Positions 21,198-32,859 of a stretch of 64,000 bases of DNA are shown in pieces. The stretch is from Glaciozyma antarctica PI12 (Eukaryota > Basidiomycota > Microbotryomycetes > Kriegeriales > Camptobasidiaceae), in NCBI GenBank assembly GCA_002917775.1, contig KZ627152.1, forward strand, positions 1 to 64,000. Direction: 5' to 3'. How positions within the stretch are numbered: position 1 is the first letter of the stretch; every line of letters begins with the position of its first letter. The notes under the pieces are model-generated. The model was given only the letters and a program-made list of their open reading frames with translations. It ran no database searches and was not told the DNA's origin. The translations under genes and the position numbers were made by a program.

Positions 21198-24100
21198 ATG
21201 CCTGTACGCCCATCTGAACCGGGGGGGTCTCCCATCGCTGGGCCCTCCTCGCACAGCTCCTCCCACTCGTCGCCTCGGCCAGCCTCCGAGTTCGAACTCA
21301 ACTCGACCCAGCGGGATCAAGACGTCCAGCTCGCGGCGTCCATGACCCAGGGCACGCGTGCCCGAAGCAGCACACTCGCGGACAAGAGTAGGGGAGAGAT
21401 GAGCACGCCTGGGAGGGGAGGAGGGAGGGGAATCGCGATGGGAACGTCCCCGCCGAGAGCGGACAACGTGGGAGGAGGCGGTCGTCGGAGAGGATCAGTC
21501 GGCGCTTCCAACGCGCTGGATCACCTAGCGGACGACCTCGAGATCCACGCGCACCAGCAGGATATTGGCTACTTCGATCGCGGCACCACTTCCCCCGACA
21601 ATCGTCAAGGCCTCTCCGAGCGGCAGCAGCAGCGGTTCGTGCCTCATTCGATGCAGCAGTCGCCCTCCATCCAGCATTCGGCCGCCGCAGCGAGGTTCTA
21701 CAGGCAGCGCCGGAACCTGAGCGACTCGAGCATCGACAGCCAGGGGGGAGCGTACATCGATCATCGGCGGCAGCCGCATTCGTTGGCGAGCGGGACGCCT
21801 GGACGCGGCGTGATGGCGAGCGGAGGATCGCGCGCTCGAGGAACGGAGGGCTACGAGGGGAGGGGTATGGGGATGGGGATGGGAACGGGTCGGACGGGGT
21901 TGCGGCGGGAGGTCAGCGCGGGAGACGAGTACGAGGGAGGGCAGGTGTCTCGCACCAACCGCCAGGCGAGGTCACGGTCGCCCACTTCCCCTTCTCAGGA
22001 CCGACACGACGACGACCCCTCCCAGTCCGGCATCTCGACTCGCACCGCAAGGCAGTTCGCGGCCGAGGACCTCGACGAGGACGCCATCGTCGACGAGGAC
22101 GAAGGACACCAATCTCCCCGCCAGCACCTCGAACGTCACGCCTCCCAGAAGTCCTACATGTCCGTCAGCTCTCGCCACAGTCCCGAACACGGCGACTTCT
22201 TCCCTGAACTCTCGAGGCAAGGCTCGACCCTCGGCAAGCCCGAAGAGGACGTGTGCTTCCCCGTGCACTCGTCGTCGGTCGATCCCGACCTCATCGACCT
22301 CGGACTCAGCAGCATGTACCTCGACGGTCACGAGCAGCACAACGAGCGGCACCCGATGCTCGAAGCGCATGGCGGGATGGGCATCCCCGGCGTCCTCCAC
22401 AACTTCCCCTTCCCCTTCGACTTTGGCGCGCTCGAGGAATTCGCAGACCGCGAGAAGGATGGCATGCCGATTCCCGGCGCGAGGAGGAAGGCGGATAACG
22501 GCGGACTGTCGACTTCGCCGCCTGGGTACGGAATCTCGAGCGCGTCGTCGAGGCCGCGGATGGGGATGAGCGTTGGTACGGATGGGACGGAGGGACGACG
22601 GACGATGCGGCAGCGGAAGTTCAGCGAGAGCGTTGCGCCTGGGAGGTTTCAGCGAAAGTTGGCGCTGTTCGAGGGAGCGGGAGATGAGGCGACGTCGGCG
22701 GGACGACCGGAGGGCACAACACGAGGGGTCTTCCAGTCGATCATGGACGTCAAGACTCCTCTCCTCGCCGATAAGGGAACGGCGCCGAACGGAATGGGAG
22801 GAGGAGGGTACGGATCTGGAGGACCAGGAGGAGCGACGACGCCTGGCACCGGCTCAGCTCGACCTTACCGATTCTCCTTCTACTCCAACTCCCTCCCCTC
22901 GACCATCCACGCTCGCTCCCTCGCCGAGATCCCCGCCGAAGGCCAGACGTTCGAAGAGCTCTTCGTCGGCCATCGCACCGAGTACGAGGCATTACAGCAT
23001 TCCCGGCCCTCACATGGCGTTCAGTCCTCCGAGCATGGCTGGAACGGGATCGAGCACGCCCAACGGAGCTAGTACTTCGACGAGAACGTCGGTCAACGGC
23101 GCGCGTCCGGCGGGCGTCGCGCAGCCGGGCATGGGAGCGAGCGCGAAGAAGTCGGACAGGGCGAAGGGCTCGATGATGCGCACGGAGATTGACGCCGAGT
23201 CGAACACTTGGTGGCTCGACGTACTTTGCCCGACGGACGTGGAGATGAAGGTGCTCAGCAAGGTGAGTTCTCTGCCTCGTCGTTGTTCGAGCTTCAGCTG
23301 ACGATCTCGACGCAGGTCTTTGGTATCCACCCCCTCACGACTGAGGACATTCAAATGGAGGAGACGCGCGAGAAGATCGAGCTCTTCCGCAACTACTACT
23401 TCGTCTGCTTCCGGTCCTTCGAGCAAGATCCCTACAGCCCGACCTATCTCGAGCCGCTCAACATGTACATCATCGTCTTCCGCGAGGGTACTCTCTCCGT
23501 GCGTCGCCTCCCTCCTCCTCCCTCGCCCGAAGCCTCCTGACGCTCTCTCGCAGTTCCACTTCCGAGGAACGCCGCACCCGCAGAACGTCCGGCGACGAAT
23601 CAAGCAGCTCAAGGACTACATCAACGTTACCTCCGACTGGATCTCCTACGCCCTCATCGATGACATTACCGATGCCTTCGGGCCGCTCATTCAGAACATC
23701 GAATATGAGGTCGACAGTATCGATGAGCTCGTACTGATCTTGAAGGAGGCCGAGCAGAGCGACATGCTGAGGAGGTGCGTCGTTCGCTCTCTGCTGCGAG
23801 ACTATGCTGACTACGCTCGCTCTCGCAGGATTGGTACTTGCCGCAAAAAAGTTATGGGTCTCCTTCGCCTCATGGGCAACAAAGCCGACGTCGTCAAAGG
23901 ACTCTCGAAGCGCTGCAACGAGAACTGGTCCGTAGCGCCCAAGTCGGACATTGTGCGTTCTCCTCGCACCTCCCTTTCCGAGGAGCCTCGCTCATCGCTC
24001 GTTGAACACTGCAGGGCCTCTACCTCTCCGATATTCAAGATCACATCACGACTTCGACGCAGAACTTGACGCATTACGAGAAGATTCTGTCTCGCTCGCA

Positions 24101-24622
24101 CTCCAACTACCTCGCTCAGATTTCGATCGAGATGTACGTCTTCCTCCTCCTCGCTGGAGATTTTCGACTGACTCTTCTCCCAGGACCGACGCCAACAACC
24201 AGATCAACGACGTCCTCTCGAAGCTTACCGCTCTCGGTACCGTCCTCATTCCGGTACGTCGTTCTCAGAGCCGCCTCAATCCTCAGCTCATTTTCGCCTC
24301 GTCGCAGATGAATTTGATCACCGGTCTGTGGGGAATGAACGTACACGTGTGTCGTTGTCGAGCTCGTGCGCGCAAGGCCTTCGCTGATGTCTCGAGCAGG
24401 TTCCTGGACAAGAAGTCGAAAACCTGCATTGGTTCTTCTCCGTGCGTCTTCCTTCTCTCACTGCAGCGCGCGTGCTGACCTCAGCCTTTCAGATCATCGG
24501 ATGTCTTGGTGGAATCGCTCTCGGTGGTGCATGGTTGACCTATAAAGTGCGTCGTTTGTGCGTTCGCGGAGCGACCAGCGCTGACGGCTGTTTCTCTCGC
24601 GCAGGTGTTCGTCAAGCCTTAG
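21198..24622 (+). CDS. CorA-type magnesium transporter (Alr1/Mnr2)
   Basis: Ion channel-like Mg2+ transporter of the plasma membrane or vacuole. The N-terminal ~590 residues are disordered, rich in Gly, Ser and Arg. The CorA domain begins at NTWWLDVLCPTDVEM, with HPLTTEDIQ, REKIELFRNYYFVCFR, then the long stalk helix, and ends with two membrane helices; the pore signature GMN is in LITGLWGMNVHVPGQE, and the second helix is IIGCLGGIALGGAWLTYK. The large cytosolic domain and the EVENLHWFFS loop match Alr1/Mnr2 rather than mitochondrial Mrs2. A change of frame near 22990 is solved by a 43-base intron (22982-23024, GTACGA to TTCAG). Seven or so further short introns split the 3' half. ALR1 and MNR2 cannot be told apart here. 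Confidence 0.92.
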
Positions 24623-24814
24623 GCATGCTCGCATCTTGGTGTAGGATCGTTTCGTTTAGGTTGTAGTCTACGCATCGCAACATGCTCTTTCAAGGACTCG
24701 TTTCGCGAAGCCCCAGGAGAACACGCCGTCGAGCTCCTCTCACTCCTCTCCCTCCTCCACTTCCCCTCCGACCTCTTCAACCACAGCTTCCCTCCTCCCA
24801 CGCCACGCTACACG

Positions 24815-26120
24815 ATGGTTCTCTGTACTCGCAAAGGCTGCGGCAAGGACTTCAACGTCGAAGAGAACACCAACGAGGAGGCCTGCAGCTTCCATACCGG
24901 CGTCGGCGTCTTCCACCAAGGCCTCAAGAGCTGGTCCTGCTGCTCCAACTCTAACCGCGGTACGCTCTTTTCCTTCTCTCGTACAGGAAGCCGACTGAGC
25001 TCCTCCACCCTCAGCCGTCACGAACTTCAACGACTTCCTCGCCCTCCCCGGCTGCGCGACAGGTAGCCACTCCACCGAACTCCCCCTCGCACCTCCCAAG
25101 CCTGTTGTCGTCCCCTCCGCCGCACCAACCACGACGGAAGGTGGGAAAGAGGTGTACGGAGCTGTGCCGGTGCCCAAGCCTTCGCCAGTCGCGGCGGTGG
25201 ACCCGGTCAAGCCTGTTTCGACGGAGTATGTGGAGGAGCAGGATGACGAGGACGCGATTTTGATTAAGGGAGTGGCGTGCAAGAGGAAGGCGTGTGGGCA
25301 GAGCTGGGACGGGGAGGTGAGGGAGGGAGAGGCGTGCTATTACCACCCTGGTGCTGTGAGTTCCTCTCTGGGAGTTTGCGAGGGAGGAGAAGCTGATGAG
25401 GTACCGTGTGCAGCCTATCTTCCATGAGGGATCGAAGGGGTACAGCTGCTGCAAGCGTCGCACGCTCGATTTCGACGAGTTCCGTGAGTCCCTCCTGCTC
25501 TCCCCTCCGCCGAGCTGCGCCTGAAATCTTGCTCGCAGTGGAGATCAAGGGCTGCCGAACGGGGAAGCACCTTTTCGTGGGAGCCAAGAAGGAGGACAAG
25601 GACAAGCTCATCGAGTGCCGAACGGACCACTACCAGACGCCTGGTCAGGTCATGGTCTCCATCTTCGGCAAGGGCGCCGACAAAGAGACGAGCACAGTAA
25701 CGTTTGCACCTGAAGAGGTGTGTTCATCCGTTCCGCCTCGCTCATTAATTCGAGTGACTGAACTCTCGCTTTTCGCAGATGCGAGTCGACCTCCTCCTCC
25801 CTTCCCGCAAACGCTTCACCAAGACGTTCGCCCTGTACGGACCTATCAACCCCGAAGCATCTTCGTACAAAATCCTCGGGACCAAGTGCGAGATCACTCT
25901 ACAAAAGGCGGACGGGCGTTCGTGGCCTTCAATCACCGCGCTGGACCCTTCTCTCTCGCGCAACTTTGTCGCCCAACTGGCTTTCTCAGCGGGTGCGATA
26001 TTTCGAATTGACCCGCTCGGACTGGGACTGATTCGCTTTGCCGTTGCAGGAGGTGGACGCGGAACGACGGGATCGAAGGATATGGTCCTTGACGCGACGA
26101 ACGCTGCAGCAAGGTCTTGA
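24815..26120 (+). CDS. CHORD and CS domain protein (Rar1/Chp1 type)
   Basis: Hsp90 co-chaperone with two zinc-binding CHORD domains and a C-terminal CS (p23-like) domain. CHORD-1 is at the very start (CTRKGCGKDF, CSFHTG, FHQGLKSWSCC); CHORD-2 follows a Pro/Val-rich linker (CKRKACGQSW, CYYHPGAPIFHEGSKGYSCC, LDFDEFLEIKGC), with the expected Cys/His spacing. The CS domain runs from ECRTDHYQTPGQVMVSIF to the C terminus (LEITLQKAD-like CEITLQKADGRSW). Introns near 24960-25015, 25358-25412, 25483-25537, 25718-25778 and 25997-26049 are needed. In plants and animals such proteins work with Sgt1 and Hsp90; that role is inferred here. Confidence 0.93.
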
Positions 26121-26299
26121 GAGTAGCGACGTACCCTCCATTGAAAGTACTCAATACTAAACGATCACCAAGTCCGCGCCTGAGAATTGAGAGAAGAGAA
26201 GGACAGAGGAACTCTGAGCGAGAAGCTAGAGCGAGTTGAACGAATCCTCGTCTCTCGCCTACCTCTCCTCCGCGCCTTCCTCTCAGTCCAGCTCCCAAG

Positions 26300-26978
26300 A
26301 TGGACACCAACTTCTCTCAATTCAACAGCGCTCCTTCCTCCAACACCTCCCTAGCCCAACTCCTCCACGCAGCCGACAGCCTCTCCACCCTGTTCAACCA
26401 GCACCACGCCTCATCCCTCTCCTCCGTCCTTTCCGTCTCCTCCTCCTACCATCAACTACAGAACCTCATCGCCTTGCCTTCGACGCCTTCGACGCGCGCG
26501 AGATCGACCGGTGGGATCAAGGAACGGGGGATGGTCAAGGTGCAGGACTCGATTGAGGAGGGGTTAATGGGGGTTAGGGAGGATCTGGGGAAGATGGAGA
26601 GGGATGTGGAGCAGCTTAATGGTCAGTCCTCGCGTCGTGCCTTGAGCTTGGAGGCGGAGCTGATGAGGGACGCCAGCGCTGCTCTTCGAAGCGGACCTCT
26701 TCCTCGCGACGCCTGGAACGGCACTCCAGCACGGCTTGAATCCCCGAGAAGCGCTCACGCACGTCAGCTCGCTGTTCTCAAGCTACCAAGCGGAGCTTAT
26801 CCGGCTGCGCGAGGTGCTGGCCGACTTCTCTCAGGAGATCATTGGGGTGGACGAGTTTGTGGGAGAGTGGAGAGTGATGAAGGAGGTGGATAAGGGGCAG
26901 GAGGAGGAGCTTTCGGAGTTGGTGGATGTGCTGGGGAGCTGGGGAGGTGCGGGAGGTGGGGATGTTGAGATGAGCTGA
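26300..26978 (+). CDS. Small coiled-coil protein, unknown
   Basis: Two exons joined over an intron at about 26621-26681, giving about 205 residues. The N-terminal part is Ser-rich with helix-like SLAQLLHAADSLSTLFNQHH; a heptad-rich stretch follows (IEEGLMGVREDLGKMERDVEQLN), then ALLFEADLFLATPGTAL, and a second helical region (LRLREVLADFSQEI-like). The end is acidic and Gly-rich. Splicing is supported because one frame runs through with no stop. I do not recognise the family; size and coiled coils would suit a subunit of a larger complex. Confidence 0.7.
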
Positions 26979-27077
26979 GGCCCGAGGGAATGTATGTGCT
27001 CTCTCGCTCGACGCAAGCTCTCGCTGATCGTCTATCCTCAGTGATCTAGATGTTATGAACTTCTGCGTAATGATGTA

Positions 27078-27823
27078 CTACACGCCCCAGTCGATAAGCG
27101 TGTTCAGCGCCTCTACGACCTTCTCCAACCCCTCTCTATCCTCCTCTCCAAACGCGTCCGGCGCCTCACAGTCCACATCCAGCACGCCCACACACATCTC
27201 CACTCCATCCATTCCCTTCATCAAGATCGGCACGACGATCTCGCTCCTTGTCACTCCATCGCAAGCGATGTGTCCATCGTGTAATTCCACGTCCGGAACG
27301 ACCACCGTCTTGCGGGAGAGGAAGGCCGAGGCGCAGACGCCGAGAGCGCGGGAGGAGGGAGATGAAAGGGCGATTTCGAGGCAGGCGGGTCGGCCTTGGA
27401 AGGGACCTAGGAGGAGGACGGGGGGAGTGAGGGAGGAGGAGAAGGCGGTTTTGGGCGAGGGAAAGAGGGACGGGTGGAGGTAGAACCCTGTGAAGGGGTT
27501 AGCTGTGTAAGGGGGAGAGAGGAGGGTGCGTACCACACCAGTTCACGCGCTTGCCGTCTTGTCGACCCCAGAGACGGTCGAAGTTTTCGTAGCTCCCAGA
27601 GAGCAAACTGCGACCTGTCAGCTCCCATCCCGACAAGCTCCTCCTCCTTGGCTCACCTGCTGGCGTTGGAAAGCGAAGTAACCCAGTTGCCGGCGACGTG
27701 GTCGACGGTCGGAGGAGGCGAAGGCGAGAGGAGGAGAACAAGGACTTCGACGATGTGCGCGTAGAAGGCGGCCTTGGATTCGAGAGCCTGAGGAGGCAAG
27801 GCTAGGGTGTCGGCGTGAGTCAT
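27078..27823 (-). CDS. Free methionine-R-sulfoxide reductase (GAF)
   Basis: GAF-domain enzyme that reduces free Met-R-sulfoxide with thioredoxin, protecting cells against oxidative stress. The order of features is that of the family: NWVTSLSNAS, a linker to NWCGFYLHPS (split by an intron), LLLGPFQGRPAC, LGVCASAF and HIACDGVTRSEIVVPI; the three Cys are the expected catalytic and resolving positions. Three exons, with introns near 27490-27536 and 27610-27656. Start at 27823 (MTHADT); an ATG 15 bases upstream (27838) is also possible. The length of about 180 residues fits. Confidence 0.92.
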
Positions 27824-28199
27824 GGCGAAGCAGCGCATACGGTAGAAGAGGGGAGGCTGAGAGGGACTGATGCTGAGCCACGGGTCCGCGAGCTTGGGGT
27901 TCGGAGATGCCGGAGTTCTGTCGTGTCGCCTGGGAGGAGAAGCGGCGTGTGCTTGCTCTCGTTTGCTCTGTTAATCCTGTTAGCTGCTTGCAAACGCGCG
28001 TCGACAGAGAGGCTGACCTGACTGGAAATCCACCGGAAGCTGGAGCTCCGCCTTCGCGCGACAAGCTACAAGGCCGGCTGAGCGCTCTCCCAGTTCCTTG
28101 CACTCCTTCTTCACCTCCCCTTCAAGTCCATCCTCATCCTACAAGCCGGCCTTCCACCCCTCCGCCTCTTGTCGCCCTCTCAACACTCACACCAGCTCA

Positions 28200-29506
28200 A
28201 TGAGCACCTTCCCTCCCCTGACTCTCTCGGATGGTGTCGTCGTCCCAGGGATTGGCTACGGCGTAGGCACGTACTCCGGCTCTCCACCTACACTCCGCGC
28301 TGACCTGATTCACTCCGCGCAGGAACCGCCTGGTACGGAGCCGAAGCCGACGAAACTGGAGCGAACCGCGCGCTTGTGGACGCCGTCAAGATGGCGATGG
28401 CAGCAGGCTACACGCACCTCGACAACGCCGAGGCGTACGGGAACGAGAATTCTGTGGGGGTTGCGCTTGCGGAGAGCGGCGTGGCGAGGGAGAGCTTGTT
28501 CAGTACGTCCCGAGGTCTGATTTGGGGCAGGTTGTCGGTTGAGCTGATGGACCTCTGTGCAGTCACCACCAAGATTGGGACGGGGCTTAACGATATCAGG
28601 GGGAACTTCAAAGTGAGTCGATGGTGCAGGGGTTGCGGAGGGAGTGCATCCTGACGAGGTCGAGCCGAGGCGCTGACTCTCCTCCCTCCTCAAGATCCAG
28701 CTGGAGAAGCTCGGAGTCTCCTACGTGGACCTCTACCTAATCCACTGGCCGTACGAGTTTGGTAAGCCAGGATACCCGACGCACGAGGAGGCGTGGAAGG
28801 TCCTGGAGGAGCTCAAGGACGAGGGTCTCGTCAAGTCAGTCCTTTCGCTCTCAGTGGGACGTACCTGGCTTATGCGCATGCTCAGATCTATCGGCGTATC
28901 CAACTATCGAATCTCGGATCTCGAGAAGACGCTTGCTGTCGCCAGGCACCGTCCTACCGTCAACCAAATCGAGCTTCATCCTTACGTTCTCAAGGCGAAC
29001 GCACCTCTGCTCGCTTACAGTCCGTTCCTTCCCCCATATTTATGAGCGAAGAGCTGACACTCATGATAAAGTGGAAAAGGAAGGCATCAAGGTCGAAGCC
29101 TACGGACCGACGACCCCTCTCACCAAGTTCACCGGTCCGTCATGCCCTCGCTGCTCCCTCCGCAAGCGACTGACGATTCGCAGGCGGTCCTCTCGATCCC
29201 ATTCTTGAGAAGATCACAGCGGCAGTCTCGGAGCGCGCAGGCGCAAAGGTCGAGCCTTCGCAAGTCCTCCTCCGCTTCGCTTCGCAGCTCGGTGCGATCG
29301 TCGTGACCACCTCGGGCAAGGACTGGCGCATGAAGGAGTGCGACTTCCTTTTCTGCTCGCGGAGCGAACGTGCGCTTACAGTCTTTCGCAGGCAACTCGC
29401 TGCAGGAGCGAGCCCTGCTTTGACGGAGGAGGAGATGGCCGCGATCAAAGCGAGCGGCGACGACTACCATCGGCGTCGGTTCATGCCGCACATGGACTCC
29501 CCATGA
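28200..29506 (+). CDS. Aldo-keto reductase
   Basis: NADPH-dependent carbonyl reductase with a TIM-barrel fold. The catalytic tetrad is visible: Asp and Tyr in THLDNAEAYGNE, Lys in VTTKIG, His in YLIHWPYEF. GVSNYRISDLEK and VNQIELHPYV are typical of the AKR3-like fungal group, and the NADP-site region is VVTTSGKDWRMK. At least seven introns split it; the last runs from about 29337 to 29391 and joins KE to QLAAGASPALT. Substrate unknown. Single-copy neighbours give no pathway clue. Confidence 0.93.
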
Positions 29507-29605
29507 TCCACCTGGCAGACCGAAATGAAACGAACGGCTCTCTCTCTCTCCGCCTCTACGCCTGCTTCTCGAGATGCTGCATGAGATAATTGCGGGATGC
29601 GATGT

Positions 29606-32600
29606 CTAAAGTACGTTGTCCTTGAACGGCTTCTCTTCCTCCTCCTCCTTCCGAACGCCTTCGCCCGTTCCTGCGGCGAGCGGTGTTGCCGGATCGTCCA
29701 AGAACGACTCCATCTGCGACAAGTAACTCAGCAATCAGCGTTCAGCGAGCTCAGCAGGAAAGAAGAACGCACGGCATCGTCGTTATACGCAACGTCAGGT
29801 CGTGTTCGCCCCGCTCTTCTCCTCTCGTCGTCGTCCTCATCATCCTCCGACTCCGACTCCGCCAGCGCAAACGCATCATAAAGATCCCTCGTCCTCGCCG
29901 ACCTCAACGTCGTCCTCTCCCTCTCCATAGCACTCATCGGCAACCCCTCCTCATCATCCGTCATCGGCGCAAAGTCGTACCCTCCCCCTCTTCCCGATCT
30001 TCCAGACTTCCGACTCCGCATGAAGAAGAAGGCCGAAACGGCAGCGACGAAGATGATGATCGTCCCTCCCGCAACGAAGAGCCACGTCGAGCTTCCTAGC
30101 AACGACGACATGCCAGCGAGGTAGCCAGAAGCGTCGCTGCCGAAGATATCGGGGCCGTCCTCCTCGAGCGGGCTGTCGGTCACCTGGGAGGGAGGGGAGT
30201 CGTCGTCGACGGCGGTAGGGGTGGGTCCTGGCTCGCCGAACGTGCTGTGAGCTTCTCCTGGCGCGTCGGCGTGGTCATCGGGTAGGCCGTCGGTTGGTCG
30301 AACGTAGGTGTTTGTCGCTTCGGGTTGAGGAGTTCCGGTGGCGAGAGGTTCGTCGGTGGGAGAAGCGGTCGGTTCGTCCGTGCCGGCCGGCTCCTCGTCC
30401 TCGTCCTGCTCCGCCTCCTGCTCCCCGCCTGGAACCTGCCACAGCTCAGCCTTCGAGGCGTCGATCGTCGAGCCCCAGAGCTGCATCGACCAGCTGAGGA
30501 AGGTGCCGTTCTTGCCGTTCGTCTGGCGATCTCGCACGCGAAGAGTCCACGTTCCGACCGGGTCCTCGTCCCTGGCAGAGAAAGACTGCGTCAGCGAGAG
30601 CGAGAAAGCTGATCAAAGCAGCTGTAACGCACCAGTGCTTAACAGTCATGAAGACCCAGTTGGGAATTCCCGTCGTCGAATCGTCGAACCTCCTCGGTCG
30701 CGCCAGAATGCTCTTCATCCCTCGCGGACTGACGAGCTCGACCTCGACGTTCCCGCGCCGCTCATGTTCGATATGAACCGTGACCGTGACGTGCTCGAGA
30801 AGTTCAAAGTTGGCGTCCTGGAGGTCCGTCGCCGTAACGATGAGTTCGGCGGTCGCTCCGTCCAAGGAGATGGCGGATTCGGCGATCGAGCGAGGCGAGT
30901 TCCACCACGTCTGAGGCTTGACGAGCTGCCAGGAGCGAGCGGCGTTGACGATCGCCCAGGCGTCGAGCTTGCCGAAACCGTACTTGTGGTTGAAGTTGCG
31001 GCCCGAGGCGGTCATCTGCCAGTCGGGGTCGTCGGGGTTGATCTGGACGGCGGTCTGGACGCAGAGATGCTGCATATCTCGCCAAGTGAGGTCGGGTCTG
31101 CGCGAGGAAACTTCTGAGCTCAGCGAGCTAGCGAAGGACGAAAAAGCACGCACCGGACTTCGAGGACGAGGGCAAAGATTCCAGCGGCGATGGGAGCTGC
31201 GGCTGAGGTTCCTCCGTGTCGATCGGTGCAGGCATTCTTTCCCACGTCGGTCGTATGCTGCAGTATTCGCAGAAGCGTCAGCGTTCGCTCCCTCCAGCCC
31301 AAGCCACCACCCGACTCACGATGTTGTCGCCGCTCCCCGAGCTGTACGTGACGACCATGTTGGCAGCGCAGGCCTCCGAGTAGTACGGATGTAGTCCCTT
31401 GCGGTCGATAGCGCCGACGGTGATGGACATGAGGCTGTTGGTGTAGCCATCAAAGTTGCACTGATCGTCGACCGCGCCTCCGTTCCCACTCGCAAAGACG
31501 TAAACGCTCCCCTTGCCACCTCGGCCATTCTGCACGCCGTTCAACATCGCCTTGACGATGAGCCTCCCAGGCGCCTCCATCGAGCGACCGTCGTCGGGCG
31601 GGCCCCACGAGCACGAGTAGATGTGGTTCGTCTGGTAGGCGTAGTTGAGCGACGAGGCTTCGTCGGCGTCCGAGATGGAGGCGGAGAGGATGCGTATCCC
31701 GGCGATGCCGGCTTCGTAGGCGATTCCGACGCCGCAGACGTCGTTCTTTGCTGCTGCGATCTCGCCGGCGCAGCGAGTGCCGTGCTGGTCGTCGGAGAGG
31801 CGAGGTTGAGGAAGAGCGGTGTTGTCGTTGTAGTCCCATGATCCTTCGGCGTGCTGCGAACCAAACGAGAGCGGTCAGTAACGCTCAGAGAAGGGTGTAG
31901 GAGGTCTGCGACGCACAAAGTTCGGCGCCAGGTCGTCGGAATTCATGTCGAGCCCATCATCGACGATAGCAACGTTGATCCCCTTCCCAAAGACTCCCTC
32001 CGCCCAAACGCCCGTCACGTTGACCGAGTTATCCTCGATAAGGTTGTTGACGAGATGCCACTGCTTCGAAAAGAGCGGGTCGACGATCCCGAACTGCGCC
32101 TGCGCCTCTTCGACGATTCTACTCGGCTCTTCCTCCGTTCCCTCCTGGCGCGTCCTGAGTGGAGGGTAGGAGGGCGGGTAGCGGGAGTCGAGAATCGCAG
32201 GAGGGAGGACGGGGAGGTCGCGCTTAACGCGTAGTCGGGGGTACTGCCTCTCCAACGACCTAATCGCCTCGACCGGTACTCCAAGTGGCATAGCTCCCTG
32301 CCCTCCCCCTCTCGCCGCCAGCCTTCTCCTTCTCCGCAACACCTCATACCGCTCCATCACCGCGTCCCTCTCCTCCCCCCTCTTCTCCAAGCCACGCTTC
32401 CCCCCCTCGAGTTCCCAAAGCCCATCTCCCCTCCTCACGAGCTCCATGGGCGCCCTAACGAGGTAGTGATCTCTGAGTTCTCCAACCTGTTCAACGTGTT
32501 CTGCGCCAAGCGCAAGCGCGACCTCTTGTGGCGAGCTACCGAGCGGGAGTTGGTGCGGGTCAAGCTCGAGGACGTAGTAGGTGTGGCTGGAGTACTCGCG

Positions 32601-32678
32601 TTTGGCGGGTTGGAGCTTGGCGGCGAGAGGAGTGGCGAGGAGGGTGAGGAGGAGGATGAGGTGCCGTAGTTGTTGCAT
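29606..32678 (-). CDS. KEX2: Kexin, Kex2-type proprotein convertase
   Basis: Calcium-dependent serine protease of the late Golgi that cuts after dibasic sites, maturing secreted proteins. A signal peptide (QLRHLILLLTLLATPLAA) starts at 32678; a propeptide follows with dibasic sites (KRDLP before the mature part). Catalytic residues: Asp in VAIVDDGLD, His in HGTRCAGE, oxyanion Asn in VFASGNGG, Ser in GGTSAAAP. The P domain ends with GTWTLRVRD and LSWSMQLWG. A Glu/Thr/Pro-rich stalk, one membrane helix (WLFVAGGTIIIFVAAVSAFFF) and a cytosolic tail follow, as in yeast Kex2. About seven introns. The last exon (29606-29713) adds MESFLDDPATPL and an acidic end. Gene lies 3' of CBF5 on the same strand. 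Confidence 0.96.
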
Positions 32679-32859
32679 TGGAGAGAACGGGCTGAGCCTC
32701 GGGGAGAGGGTGGCGGGGAGGACGAGGTGGTTGCCCTGGCCTTTTGGAGGAGTTCTGTGCTGAGACGAGGTGGTGATGCGCTGAGTGGAGGAGGGAGAGC
32801 GTTTGCCGTTCCACTCGCTGCGATCTTTCTCTTCTGAACCTTGTTTCCTTCCGCTCAGC

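Noticed and set aside
22573-23301. A frameshift in the magnesium transporter
   Set aside because: A 43-base GT-AG intron at 22982-23024 explains it without an error.
25264-25611. Frames antisense to the CHORD gene
   Set aside because: They mirror the CHORD and CS exons and have no independent features.
30338-31117. A 259-codon frame antisense to KEX2
   Set aside because: It is the complement of the KEX2 protease and P-domain exons; KEX2 is unmistakable.
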